From Chloroflexota bacterium (GTDB lineage: Bacteria > Chloroflexota > Anaerolineae > Anaerolineales > UBA4823), in assembly GCA_023395675.1 (NCBI GenBank), contig JAEWYL010000208.1, positions 1 to 21,692 of the forward strand: DNA of 21,692 bases, in the 5' to 3' direction. Each line of letters opens with the position of its first letter. Position 1 is the stretch's first letter. Positions 1 to 6,159 of the stretch are shown piece by piece. The notes below the pieces were generated by a model that was not told the origin of the DNA, searched no databases, and saw only the letters and a program-made list of their open reading frames with translations. Position numbers and translations under genes: made by a program.

Positions 1-40
1 CCCGGGCGCAAGGGCGGCAACACGAAAAAGCGATCGTATC

Positions 41-99
41 GCTTCGCCAGAGACAGCAGGCGTCCGCAAGGCGGACTTAATCTCCTGCCGAGGTGAAGC
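41..99 (+). ncRNA. Ribosomal protein L10 leader (autoregulatory RNA)
   Basis: This is the 5' leader element to which L10 (with L12) binds to repress its own operon. An outer stem is formed by GCTTCGCC (41-48) and GGTGAAGC (92-99). An inner GCAGG/CCTGC pairing (56-60 with 84-88) and a short hairpin GTCCGC-AAG-GCGGAC (62-76) follow. The asymmetric AGACAGCAGG ... TTAATCTCCTGCCGAGG pattern is the hallmark of L10 leaders, and it sits directly upstream of rplJ. The 3' arm of the outer stem overlaps a possible antiterminator (96-104), which couples it to the attenuator at 148-180. Confidence 0.87.
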
Positions 100-147
100 T
101 CTCCAGGATCAAACAGCGCCTCGCGCGCGGATCCGGACCACAGGAGA

Positions 148-180
148 GTCTTTGCCCGGCGGAGGGCGAAGACTTTTTTT
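148..180 (+). terminator. Intrinsic attenuator in the rplJ leader
   Basis: GTCTTTGCCC (148-157) pairs with GGGCGAAGAC (164-173) through ten base pairs including one G-U, with a 6-nt loop, followed by a run of T to position 180. It lies between the L10 leader and rplJ, so it can stop transcription before the genes. An alternative pairing, AAGCTCTCC (96-104) with GGAGAG (143-148) and CTT (150-152), would disrupt its left arm. Confidence 0.82.
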
Positions 181-261
181 GTTGTTTGCAGAAAACCTCT
201 CCACAGGCCCCGGCCGGTCTGTGGAAGGTGAGAAATGCTTCTGGAAGGAGGTGAATGTACA

Positions 262-798
262 TTGGCTATCACGAAAAAGCGTAAAAATGAGCTGGTGAGC
301 TCCTATGCCGATTGGGTGCAGCGCAGCCGGGCCGTGATCCTGACCGAGTATAAAGGCGTCACGATGAAGCAGCTGGACGACCTGCGCGCCAAGATTCGGG
401 AATCGGGCGGCGAGTTTCATATCGTCAAGAACACCCTGGGGAAGCTGGCCTTCGAGAACGCCGGCCTGCCCGTCCCCGAGGAACTGCTCGAGGGCAGCAC
501 AGCGATCGGGTTCGCCTTTGAAGACGCGCCCAGCCTGGCGAAAGCGCTGAGCGAATTCTCCCGCACGAACGAGTTCATCAAGATTAAAGGCGGTTTTCTG
601 GGTCAGGACCGCATCCGGGCCGAGGATGTGCGCGCTCTGGCCGACCTGCCGCCGCTGCCTGTGATGCGCGCCACGCTTCTGGGCGTCATCTCAGCCCCCG
701 CCAGCAAGCTGGTCCGCACCCTGGCCGAGCCCGGCCGCAGTGTGGCTTCAGTCTTGCGCGCCTTCTCCGAGAAGGAGAACGCCCCCGCTTCGGCCTGA
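262..798 (+). CDS. rplJ: Large ribosomal subunit protein L10 (uL10)
   Basis: L10 anchors the L7/L12 stalk to 23S rRNA and recruits translation factors to the 50S subunit. The protein is 178 aa, close to the usual 165-180. The N-terminus reads xAITKKRKNELVSSYADW and the conserved core has VVKNTL-type (HIVKNTLGKLA) and GGFLGQD-like segments. I choose a TTG start at 262. An upstream in-frame ATG at 235 exists, but AAGGAGGTG at 245-253 is ideally placed 8 nt before the TTG and would lie inside the gene if ATG 235 were used. The resulting N-terminus (M-AITK) also matches the family. rplL follows after 123 bp in the same unit. Expression is probably controlled by the upstream L10 leader and attenuator. 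Confidence 0.95.
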   Translation: MAITKKRKNELVSSYADWVQRSRAVILTEYKGVTMKQLDDLRAKIRESGGEFHIVKNTLGKLAFENAGLPVPEELLEGSTAIGFAFEDAPSLAKALSEFSRTNEFIKIKGGFLGQDRIRAEDVRALADLPPLPVMRATLLGVISAPASKLVRTLAEPGRSVASVLRAFSEKENAPASA

Positions 799-921
799 CG
801 GCTGCAGCAGGGCTGGAAAACCGCGAACCGTGTGCCCGGCATGCAAGCCGGCAGCCCGGAACCGGAATCAAGAACCGATCATTAGAAATCGAATTTTCAC
901 AATTCAGTAAGGAGTACGAAA

Positions 922-1302
922 ATGGCTGACATGGATAAACTGGTTGAAGAACTGGGCAAGCTGACCGTTCTGGAAGCTGCCGATCTCGTCAAGCGGCTCG
1001 AAGAGGCCTGGGGCGTTTCCGCCGCCGCTCCCGTGGCTGTTGCTGCTGCTCCCGGCGCCGGCGCTGCTGCGGCCGAGCCCGTGGAAGAGAAGACCGAGTT
1101 CGACGTCATTATCAAAGACGCCGGCCCCAAGAAGATCGAGGTCATCAAGACCATTCGCCAGCTCACCAACCTGGGCCTGAAAGAGGCCAAGGACCTGGCA
1201 GAGACCGCGGGCGGCAAGGTGCTGGAGGCAGTGGCTAAGGAAGCTGCCGACGACGCCAAGTCCAAGCTGGAAGCTGCCGGCGCCTCCATCGAGGTTAAAT
1301 AG
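922..1302 (+). CDS. rplL: Large ribosomal subunit protein L7/L12 (bL12)
   Basis: This is the multi-copy stalk protein that binds elongation and initiation factors on the ribosome. It is 126 aa, the normal size. The N-terminal dimerisation and L10-binding helices occupy residues about 1-33. An Ala/Pro/Gly-rich flexible hinge follows (about 34-54, including AAAPVAVAAAPGAGAAAAEP). The C-terminal factor-binding domain starts at EKTEFDVII and contains the conserved KKIEVIKTIRQLTNLGLKEAK-type helix. The start is ATG 922, with AAGGAG about 9 nt upstream. A strong terminator lies 26 bp after the stop, so the rplJ-rplL unit ends here. Confidence 0.97.
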   Translation: MADMDKLVEELGKLTVLEAADLVKRLEEAWGVSAAAPVAVAAAPGAGAAAAEPVEEKTEFDVIIKDAGPKKIEVIKTIRQLTNLGLKEAKDLAETAGGKVLEAVAKEAADDAKSKLEAAGASIEVK

Positions 1303-1328
1303 AGCCTGGCTTCGACCAGAAGCATTTA

Positions 1329-1362
1329 CCCCCCTTCTCTAACGAAGGGGGGTTTTCTTTTT
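1329..1362 (+). terminator. Rho-independent terminator after rplL
   Basis: CCCCCCTTC (1329-1337) pairs perfectly with GAAGGGGGG (1344-1352) around the 6-nt loop TCTAAC. A T-rich tract, TTTTCTTTTT, follows (1353-1362). The position, 26 bp after the rplL stop, fits termination of the ribosomal unit. Confidence 0.93.
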
Positions 1363-1668
1363 CTGGCAGGGCGCCCGAGCAGGAGCTGCATTCCCTGAAC
1401 GTGGGCTCTCGCGAGGTGGGGGTTGTGCAGGCCTGCCCGGGGTGGCGCTTGCCTGCAAGCCACCGCCGGGCGGGGCCGCGCAGCAGGCGGTCCCCCCTCC
1501 CCCTTTGTGAAACGAGGGGCAAATCAACGCCAGCGGCAGGGGATTAAGCTGGTAAAATTGAACGCGGCCGGGCTCCTTTTTTGGGACTGGTTCGGCATGG
1601 CATGGCTGCACCCAGCCGGAGCCGGGCCGATACCTGTGGGGAAATCTTGTAGAGAGGAGCCAGATGTC
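1363..1668. other. Intergenic region between rplL terminator and the cytochrome gene
   Basis: About 300 bp without a credible gene. It holds a GC-rich stem near 1441-1464 (GGTGGC ... GCCACC) and a CCCCTTTGTGAAACGAGGGG-like imperfect palindrome near 1499-1518. An open frame from 1423 continues into the cytochrome gene, but its first 82 codons have no family resemblance and no ribosome binding site. I did not find a convincing -35/-10 pair for the downstream operon. Confidence 0.5.
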
Positions 1669-2109
1669 ATGACCAGAAGCCTTTGGAAAGCGCTCATAGT
1701 GATCGGTTCATTGTGCCTGTTGAGCCTTCTGGCTGTCGCGTGCGGTGGGGGCGGCGAAGAAGGGGGACCAGACACGGGCGCAGAGGGGGCAGCCGGCAGC
1801 GCCGAACGGGGAGGACAGTTATTTAACCAGACGGTGATTGGCTCTCGTGCAGCCCCCGGCTGCATGACCTGCCATTCGCTCGAGGAGGGCGTCACCATCG
1901 TAGGGCCGTCTATGGCCGGGATCGCCAGCCGGGCCGGGGAAGAGGTCTCCGGCCAGCCGGCTGAGGAATACCTGCACCAGTCTATCGTCGAGCCGGACGC
2001 GCACGTGGTGGAAGGCTTCCCAGCCGGGGTCATGTACCAGAATTATAATGAAGACCTGAGCGCGCAGGAGATCGACGATTTAGTGGCTTATCTCCTGACG
2101 CTCGAATAA
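1669..2109 (+). CDS. Lipoprotein mono-heme c-type cytochrome
   Basis: This is a small exported electron carrier. The start ATG 1669 is preceded by AGAGAGGAG (1651-1659). The 146-aa product begins with a hydrophobic signal segment (about residues 7-23) ending in the lipobox LAVA-C, followed by a Gly/Glu-rich linker. This implies lipid anchoring to the outer face of the membrane. The single heme-binding motif is CMTCH (about residues 65-69). A later Met in the segment PAGVMYQNY is the likely sixth ligand, and the C-terminal helix SAQEIDDLVAYLLTLE is typical of class I cytochromes c. It is 23 bp upstream of the aldolase gene and reads like the first gene of that operon. Electron-transfer partners are not visible in this window. 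Confidence 0.88.
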   Translation: MTRSLWKALIVIGSLCLLSLLAVACGGGGEEGGPDTGAEGAAGSAERGGQLFNQTVIGSRAAPGCMTCHSLEEGVTIVGPSMAGIASRAGEEVSGQPAEEYLHQSIVEPDAHVVEGFPAGVMYQNYNEDLSAQEIDDLVAYLLTLE

Positions 2110-2132
2110 AACCCCCGATAGGAGACAGGATT

Positions 2133-3092
2133 ATGATTGTAACCACCGCAGATTTGTTTAAAGTAGCCTACGGGCGCTTCGCCGTAGGCGCCTTCAATAT
2201 CAACAATATGGAGCAGGTATTGGGCCTGTTTCAGGGCGTGCAGGCCGCCCAGGCGCCCATGATCGTCCAGCTTTCCAAGGGCGCGCGCAAATACGCGGGC
2301 GTCAAGATGCTGGAAGCCATGCTGCGCACCGCGGAGACCATGTATCCCGACGTCATCTACGCCGTTCACCTGGATCACGGCGACGAAGCCACCTGCTACG
2401 ACTGCATTAACTCGGGCTTTTATTCCTCGGTGATGATTGACGCCTCGCACGAGCCCTTCGAGAAGAACGTTGAGATCACCCGGCGCGTGGTGGAAGCCGC
2501 TCACGCAAAGGGTGTGAGCGTGGAGGCCGAGCTCGGTATGCTGGGCGGCGTGGAAGAGGATATCCAGGTGGACGAGAAGCACGCCCTGCTGACCGACCCG
2601 GACCAGGCGGCCGAGTTCGTGCGCCAGACCGGCTGCGACAGCCTGGCGGTCGCCATCGGCACCAGCCACGGCGCTTACAAGTTCAAGGGCAGGCAGGGCC
2701 TGCATTTCGAGCGCCTGGCCCAGATCCAGCAGCGCCTGCCCGGCTTCCCGCTGGTCATGCACGGCTCCTCCTCGGTCCCCGAGGACGAGGTCCTGCGCAT
2801 CAACGCCGCGGGCGGCAGGCTCGACCCCTCGGCCAAAGGCGTGGATGAGAACGAGTTCGCCCGGGCAGTGCAGTTGGGCGTGACGAAGGTAAATATCGAT
2901 ACCGACGGGCGCCTGGTCTGGACCCGCGTGCACCGCGAGTTCTTCCGCGACCAGCCCGAGGCCTTCGACTTCCGCAAACCGGGCGAGGTCTACGTCAAGG
3001 AGTACGCCAACTTCATCGGCCACAAGTGCGAGAAGCTGGGCTCCGCCGGCAGGCTGGGCGAGGTGCGCCAGGCCCTGCAGACGGTTGCCTGA
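2133..3092 (+). CDS. fba: Class II (zinc-dependent) fructose-bisphosphate aldolase
   Basis: This enzyme reversibly condenses dihydroxyacetone phosphate with glyceraldehyde 3-phosphate to fructose 1,6-bisphosphate (glycolysis/gluconeogenesis, or sugar-phosphate cycling). The 319-aa length is normal. Family residues are visible: catalytic D81 and zinc ligand H82 (HLDHGD), E133 (VEAELG), zinc ligands H179 (GTSHG) and H210 (MHGSSS), and the phosphate-binding NIDTDGRL segment at 254-261. The subgroup with an insertion around 225-245 is indicated by the segment LDPSAKGVDENEF. The start ATG 2133 has GGAGA about 8 nt upstream. The gene sits between the cytochrome and rpiA and is probably co-transcribed. 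Sedoheptulose-bisphosphate activity cannot be excluded. Confidence 0.95.
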   Translation: MIVTTADLFKVAYGRFAVGAFNINNMEQVLGLFQGVQAAQAPMIVQLSKGARKYAGVKMLEAMLRTAETMYPDVIYAVHLDHGDEATCYDCINSGFYSSVMIDASHEPFEKNVEITRRVVEAAHAKGVSVEAELGMLGGVEEDIQVDEKHALLTDPDQAAEFVRQTGCDSLAVAIGTSHGAYKFKGRQGLHFERLAQIQQRLPGFPLVMHGSSSVPEDEVLRINAAGGRLDPSAKGVDENEFARAVQLGVTKVNIDTDGRLVWTRVHREFFRDQPEAFDFRKPGEVYVKEYANFIGHKCEKLGSAGRLGEVRQALQTVA

Positions 3093-3130
3093 GCCGCCCG
3101 GAACACCGGCTCTACAGGAAAAGACATTCT

Positions 3131-3165
3131 CAGGTGCAGGGCGTTTTTAGAGCGTCCTGCACCTG
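3131..3165. repeat. Isolated palindrome between fba and rpiA
   Basis: CAGGTGCAGG (3131-3140) and CCTGCACCTG (3156-3165) form a perfect 10-bp inverted repeat with a 15-nt spacer that includes TTTTT. The arm sequence resembles the AGGTGCAAGGCACT arms of the repeat array at 4751-5335, so it may be a degenerate stand-alone copy of that palindrome family. It could also affect mRNA stability or partial termination within the operon. Confidence 0.7.
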
Positions 3166-3185
3166 GCCCTATCTGAGACACACGC

Positions 3186-3890
3186 ATGAACCTGAAGCAG
3201 CAGGCAGCCCGCCGGGCGCTCGAGCTGGTGCGCAGCGGCATGACCCTGGGGCTGGGCAGCGGCTCCACCGCGGCCGAGTTCGTCGAACTGCTGGGAGAGC
3301 GCGCCCGGACAGGCGGGCTGCGAGACCTGCGCTGCGTCGCCACCTCCGAGAAGACCGCCTCCCGGGCCCGCGCCCTGGGCCTGAAGCTGGTGAACCTGGC
3401 GGATTGCGGCAGTCCCCCGCGCCTGGACCTGGCGGTGGACGGGGCCGATGAGGTGGACCCGCAGCTCAACCTGATCAAGGGGCTGGGACGCGCCCTTCTG
3501 CGGGAGAAGGTAATCGAGATCCACGCCGCCCGGCTCGTGATCATTGTGGATGAATCCAAGCTGGTCTCCCGCCTGGGCGAACACGTGCCGCTGCCGGTCG
3601 AGCTGGTGCCTTTCGAAGCGGACGTGCACCTCCGCTGGCTGGACGGCCTCGCCTCCCGGGCCGAGTACTACCTGGAGGAGGACGGCTCCCGCATCGTAAC
3701 CGACAACGGCAACTACCTGGCGCTCTGCCATTTCGACGGGGGGGTCGCCGATCCCTATGCGCTGGCGCGCTGCCTGGCGGACCGGCCCGGGATTGTGGAG
3801 CACGGCCTCTTCCTGGACCTGGCCGACCGGGTCATCGCGGCCGGGGCCTCCGGCATACGCGAGCTCGAGAGACCCGAGGCTGCAGGCTGA
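3186..3890 (+). CDS. rpiA: Ribose-5-phosphate isomerase A
   Basis: RpiA interconverts ribose 5-phosphate and ribulose 5-phosphate in the pentose phosphate pathway. The product is 234 aa, slightly longer than the usual ~220. Conserved elements appear in order: GLGSGST (22-28, phosphate binding), VATSEKT (51-57), DLAVDGADEVD (81-91, with D85 and D88), IKGLGRALLREK (97-108, K98 and catalytic E107), VDESK (121-125), VTDNGN (171-176) and PGIVEHGLF (201-209). The start ATG 3186 gives the expected short N-terminus, although the ribosome binding site is weak. It is followed by rpe after 87 bp, so the two enzymes that handle ribulose 5-phosphate are adjacent. Confidence 0.95.
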   Translation: MNLKQQAARRALELVRSGMTLGLGSGSTAAEFVELLGERARTGGLRDLRCVATSEKTASRARALGLKLVNLADCGSPPRLDLAVDGADEVDPQLNLIKGLGRALLREKVIEIHAARLVIIVDESKLVSRLGEHVPLPVELVPFEADVHLRWLDGLASRAEYYLEEDGSRIVTDNGNYLALCHFDGGVADPYALARCLADRPGIVEHGLFLDLADRVIAAGASGIRELERPEAAG

Positions 3891-3896
3891 GGATTT

Positions 3897-3925
3897 CTCC
3901 GGTCCCCCGCCGGGGGCTGCCGGAG
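3897..3925. other. GC-rich stem-loop between rpiA and rpe
   Basis: CTCCGG (3897-3902) pairs with CCGGAG (3920-3925), and the inner CCCCC (3904-3908) pairs with GGGGG (3912-3916). No T-run follows, so it is unlikely to be an intrinsic terminator. It could act as an mRNA stability or processing element inside the operon. Confidence 0.5.
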
Positions 3926-3977
3926 CTGCACGGCGCGCCGATTTCTTCTTTGAGCAAGACCAGGAGCAGCATTTCCG

Positions 3978-4649
3978 ATGAAGGTCAAGATCGCCTCCTC
4001 CATCCTCTCCGCGGACTTCTCTCGCCTGGGCGAACAGGTGCAGGAGGCGATTGACGCCGGGACCGACCTGATCCACGTGGATGTGATGGACGGGCATTTT
4101 GTGCCCAACATGACCGTCGGCCCGCTGGTGCTGGATGCCATCCGCCCGCTCGCCCGGGCTGCCGGCGTCCCGCTGGACGTGCACCTGATGATCGCACAGC
4201 CCGAAAGGCTCATCCCCGCCTTCGCCCGGGCCGGGGCGGACATCCTCACCGTGCACGTGGAAACCTGCCCGCACCTGCACCGCACCATCCAGCAGATCAA
4301 GGAGCTCGGGGTGCGCGCCGGGGTCACTCTCAACCCGGCCACCCCCCTGGCGGCCCTGGAGGAGATCCTGACCGAGGTGGACCAGGTGCTGATCATGTCG
4401 GTCAGCCCGGGCTTCGGCGGCCAGTCGTACATTCCGGAGAGCACCGGGCGCATCGCCCGCCTGCGCCGCTGGCTGGACGAGCGCGGGCTGGGCCGGGTGG
4501 AGCTGGAAGTGGACGGCGGGATCAAGGTGGAAAACGCAGCCGAGGTGCGGGAGGCCGGCGCTACCATCCTGGTCATCGGTTCCGCCATCTTCAACCGCCA
4601 GGCGAGCGTTGCTGAGAACCTCTCCGCCCTGCGCCGGGCCGCAGGCTGA
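3978..4649 (+). CDS. rpe: Ribulose-phosphate 3-epimerase
   Basis: Rpe interconverts ribulose 5-phosphate and xylulose 5-phosphate using a bound divalent metal. The 223-aa TIM barrel has all signature elements: S8 in ASSILSADFSRL, metal ligands H33 and D35 in IHVDVMDGHFVPN, H69 in DVHLMI, the phosphate-binding loop SVSPGFGGQSYI (141-152) and catalytic/metal D179 in EVDGGI. The usual VNPGFGGQ is SVSPGFGGQ here, a mild variant. The start ATG 3978 is preceded by AGGAG (3962-3966). It is the last gene of the cytochrome-fba-rpiA-rpe unit, which ends at the terminator at 4671-4697. Confidence 0.96.
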   Translation: MKVKIASSILSADFSRLGEQVQEAIDAGTDLIHVDVMDGHFVPNMTVGPLVLDAIRPLARAAGVPLDVHLMIAQPERLIPAFARAGADILTVHVETCPHLHRTIQQIKELGVRAGVTLNPATPLAALEEILTEVDQVLIMSVSPGFGGQSYIPESTGRIARLRRWLDERGLGRVELEVDGGIKVENAAEVREAGATILVIGSAIFNRQASVAENLSALRRAAG

Positions 4650-4670
4650 GCCTCCCTCTGCCGCCGCCGG

Positions 4671-4702
4671 GAGCCCCGACAGGATTGGGGCTCTTTTGTT
4701 TT
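4671..4702 (+). terminator. Intrinsic terminator after rpe
   Basis: GAGCCCC (4671-4677) pairs with GGGGCTC (4687-4693) over a 9-nt loop, followed by TTTTGTTTT. It lies 21 bp after the rpe stop and separates the sugar-phosphate operon from the repeat array. Confidence 0.85.
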
Positions 4703-4750
4703 CCAGCCCTCCGGGCCTTCCACGCGCCATGCGTAAAGCCCGTCCGGGGC

Positions 4751-4975
4751 AGGTGCAAGGCACTCCCCCGCCTTCCTCACTTCTTCTCGGTCCGGCGTAC
4801 CGCGCTGGCCGTGTAACGTTGTGGATAAAAAAGTGCCTCGCACCCATCCGAAGCCGGGTGCGAGGCACTTTCACCGCCCACCCGGCTCCGGACAGGCAAA
4901 CGGCCCCGGCCTGAAGGGGAGCTGCCCGGGCGGGGCAGTGCCTTGCACCTGGGACGAAAGGGTGTGGCGCCTCCC
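4751..4975. repeat. Palindromic repeat unit 1 of tandem array
   Basis: First of three tandem copies. It opens with AGGTGCAAGGCACT (4751-4764), whose exact reverse complement AGTGCCTTGCACCT is at 4937-4950. In the middle is a perfect 16-bp stem, AAAGTGCCTCGCACCC (4830-4845) with its complement at 4856-4871, around a 10-nt loop. All arms share a core of the form AGTGCCTnGCACC in alternating orientation. Segment 4765-4804 (CCCCGCCTTCCTCACTTCTT and on to CGGTCCGGCGTACC) and segment 4872-4936 are also repeated in unit 2. No gene is supported inside. Confidence 0.9.
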
Positions 4976-5206
4976 AGGTGCAAAGCACTCCCCCGCCTTC
5001 CTCACTACTTCTCGGTCCGGCGTACCGCGCCAGACCTGCATCATTGCGAGCAAAAAAGTGCCTCGCACCCGCTGCGGCGCAGGGTGCGAGGCACTTTCAC
5101 CGCCCACCCGGCTCCGGGCAGGCAAACGGCGCCGGCCGGAAGGGGAGCTGCCCGGGCGCGGCAGTGCCTTGCACCTGGGACGAAAGGGTGTGGCGCCTCC
5201 CGGGGC
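4976..5206. repeat. Palindromic repeat unit 2 of tandem array
   Basis: Second copy, 231 bp, highly similar to unit 1. The main difference is in the segment between CGTACCGCGC and the A-run (about 5030-5051) and in the loop of the central stem. The central 16-bp stem is 5055-5070 with 5082-5097. Its first arm (4976-4989) also pairs with the end of unit 1: positions 4937-4954 and 4972-4989 match at 17 of 18 places, giving a very stable junction hairpin with a 17-nt loop. Confidence 0.9.
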
Positions 5207-5335
5207 AGGTGCAAAGCACTCCCCCGCCTGTCTCACTTCGTCTCGGTCCGGCGTACCGCGCCAGACCTGCCTCATTGCGGGCAAGAAAGCGCCTCGCACC
5301 CGCTGCAGCGCAGGGCCGGCCGCCGTTTGCCCGCC
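5207..5335. repeat. Truncated palindromic repeat unit 3 with inverted tail
   Basis: The third copy starts with AGGTGCAAAGCACT (5207-5220) and follows unit 2 to about 5313, through GCGCCTCGCACCCGCTGC. The central stem then fails because its right arm is missing. Instead, 5314-5335 reads as the near-exact reverse complement of the unit-2 segment 5117-5137 (GGCAGGCAAACGGC and onward), with one insertion and one substitution. The copy therefore ends in an inversion or a fold-back. The response-regulator promoter region follows directly. Confidence 0.82.
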
Positions 5336-5356
5336 AGAAACGCCCACCTGTCCTCT

Positions 5357-5385
5357 TTGACCGGCCTGTGGTATATTTTTAATGT
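5357..5385 (+). promoter_or_regulatory. Possible sigma70-type promoter of the two-component operon
   Basis: TTGACC (5357-5362), 17-bp spacer, TAATGT (5380-5385). The predicted start site would leave a leader of only about 10 nt before ATG 5401, so a promoter further upstream is also possible. Confidence 0.35.
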
Positions 5386-5400
5386 TCTTTAGGAGGACCC

Positions 5401-6075
5401 ATGAGCGCGAGAATTCTTATTATCGAAGACGACGAAGCAATCCTGAAGTTCCTGCGGCGCGGTCTGGCATACGAAGGCTACCAGGTGGACACGGCCACCG
5501 AAGGCCAGGCAGGCCTGGCCCTGGCGCGCGATAACCCTCCCGACCTGGTCGTGCTGGACCTGATGCTGCCCGGGATTGACGGCATGGAGGTGTGCCGCAG
5601 GCTGCGCGCCGGCGGTCCGGTCCCCATCCTCATCCTGACCGCAAAAGATAACGTCGGCGACCGCATCCAGGGCCTGGACATGGGCGCGGATGATTACATG
5701 ACCAAACCCTTCAACCTGGACGAGCTCCTGGCGCGCATCCGCGCTCTGCTGCGCCGGGCTCAACCCACGCGCCCCCAGGTGCTGCGCTTTGCCGACCTCT
5801 CGCTCGATACCGGGACGCGCCAGGCCATGCGCGGAGACCGCAATATCGCTCTGACCGCCAAAGAATACGAACTGCTCGAGCTCTTCCTGCGCCACCCGCG
5901 CCAGGTGCTCACCCGCGATATGATCTTCGACCGGGTCTGGGGCTATGATTTCGGCGGCGAGAGCAATATCATCGAAGTATACATCCGTTACCTGCGGCAA
6001 AAGCTGGAGGTGGACGATGAGTCGCGCCTGATCCACACCGTGCGCGGCATGGGCTATGTGCTTCGTGAATCCTGA
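5401..6075 (+). CDS. OmpR/PhoB-family response regulator
   Basis: Cytoplasmic DNA-binding regulator of a two-component system. The 224-aa protein has an N-terminal receiver domain (about 1-118) with acidic pocket E9/D10/D11, phospho-acceptor D53 (VVLDLMLPG), T80 (LILTAKD) and K102 (DYMTKPF). The C-terminal winged-helix domain (about 128-222) has the TAKEYELLELF, LTRDMIFDRVWG and YIRYLRQKLE segments and ends TVRGMGYVL, all typical of the family. The start ATG 5401 has AGGAGG (5391-5396) 4 nt upstream. The cognate sensor kinase starts 84 bp later. The signal and target genes are not evident from sequence; regulons of this family often concern envelope or nutrient stress. Confidence 0.95.
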   Translation: MSARILIIEDDEAILKFLRRGLAYEGYQVDTATEGQAGLALARDNPPDLVVLDLMLPGIDGMEVCRRLRAGGPVPILILTAKDNVGDRIQGLDMGADDYMTKPFNLDELLARIRALLRRAQPTRPQVLRFADLSLDTGTRQAMRGDRNIALTAKEYELLELFLRHPRQVLTRDMIFDRVWGYDFGGESNIIEVYIRYLRQKLEVDDESRLIHTVRGMGYVLRES

Positions 6076-6159
6076 GCCGGCCTCTCCTCGCCAGACACCC
6101 CAGCACCCCAGCCCGACCGCTCCTGACGCCCTGCGCTCCCCCACCCGGAGCCCCCGGAT

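Noticed and set aside
1423..1668. Upstream extension of the cytochrome gene from ATG 1423.
   Set aside because: The extension has no family similarity, and the signal peptide with lipobox begins naturally at ATG 1669 behind a good ribosome binding site.
2088..3023. Open frame of 311 codons on the - strand opposite fba.
   Set aside because: Shadow of the aldolase gene, which has every catalytic residue.
3147..4988. Long open frame (613 codons) on the - strand opposite rpiA, rpe and repeat unit 1.
   Set aside because: It is antisense to two clear enzymes and its composition is that of a GC-rich shadow frame with no domain pattern.
4751..5335. Possibility that the tandem repeats are a CRISPR array.
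   Set aside because: Units are over 220 bp with conserved, not unique, intervening sequence, and no cas genes are near.
4821..5392. Several overlapping open frames (134-179 codons) through the repeat array.
   Set aside because: They repeat with the DNA repeat, lack ribosome binding sites and run through perfect inverted repeats.
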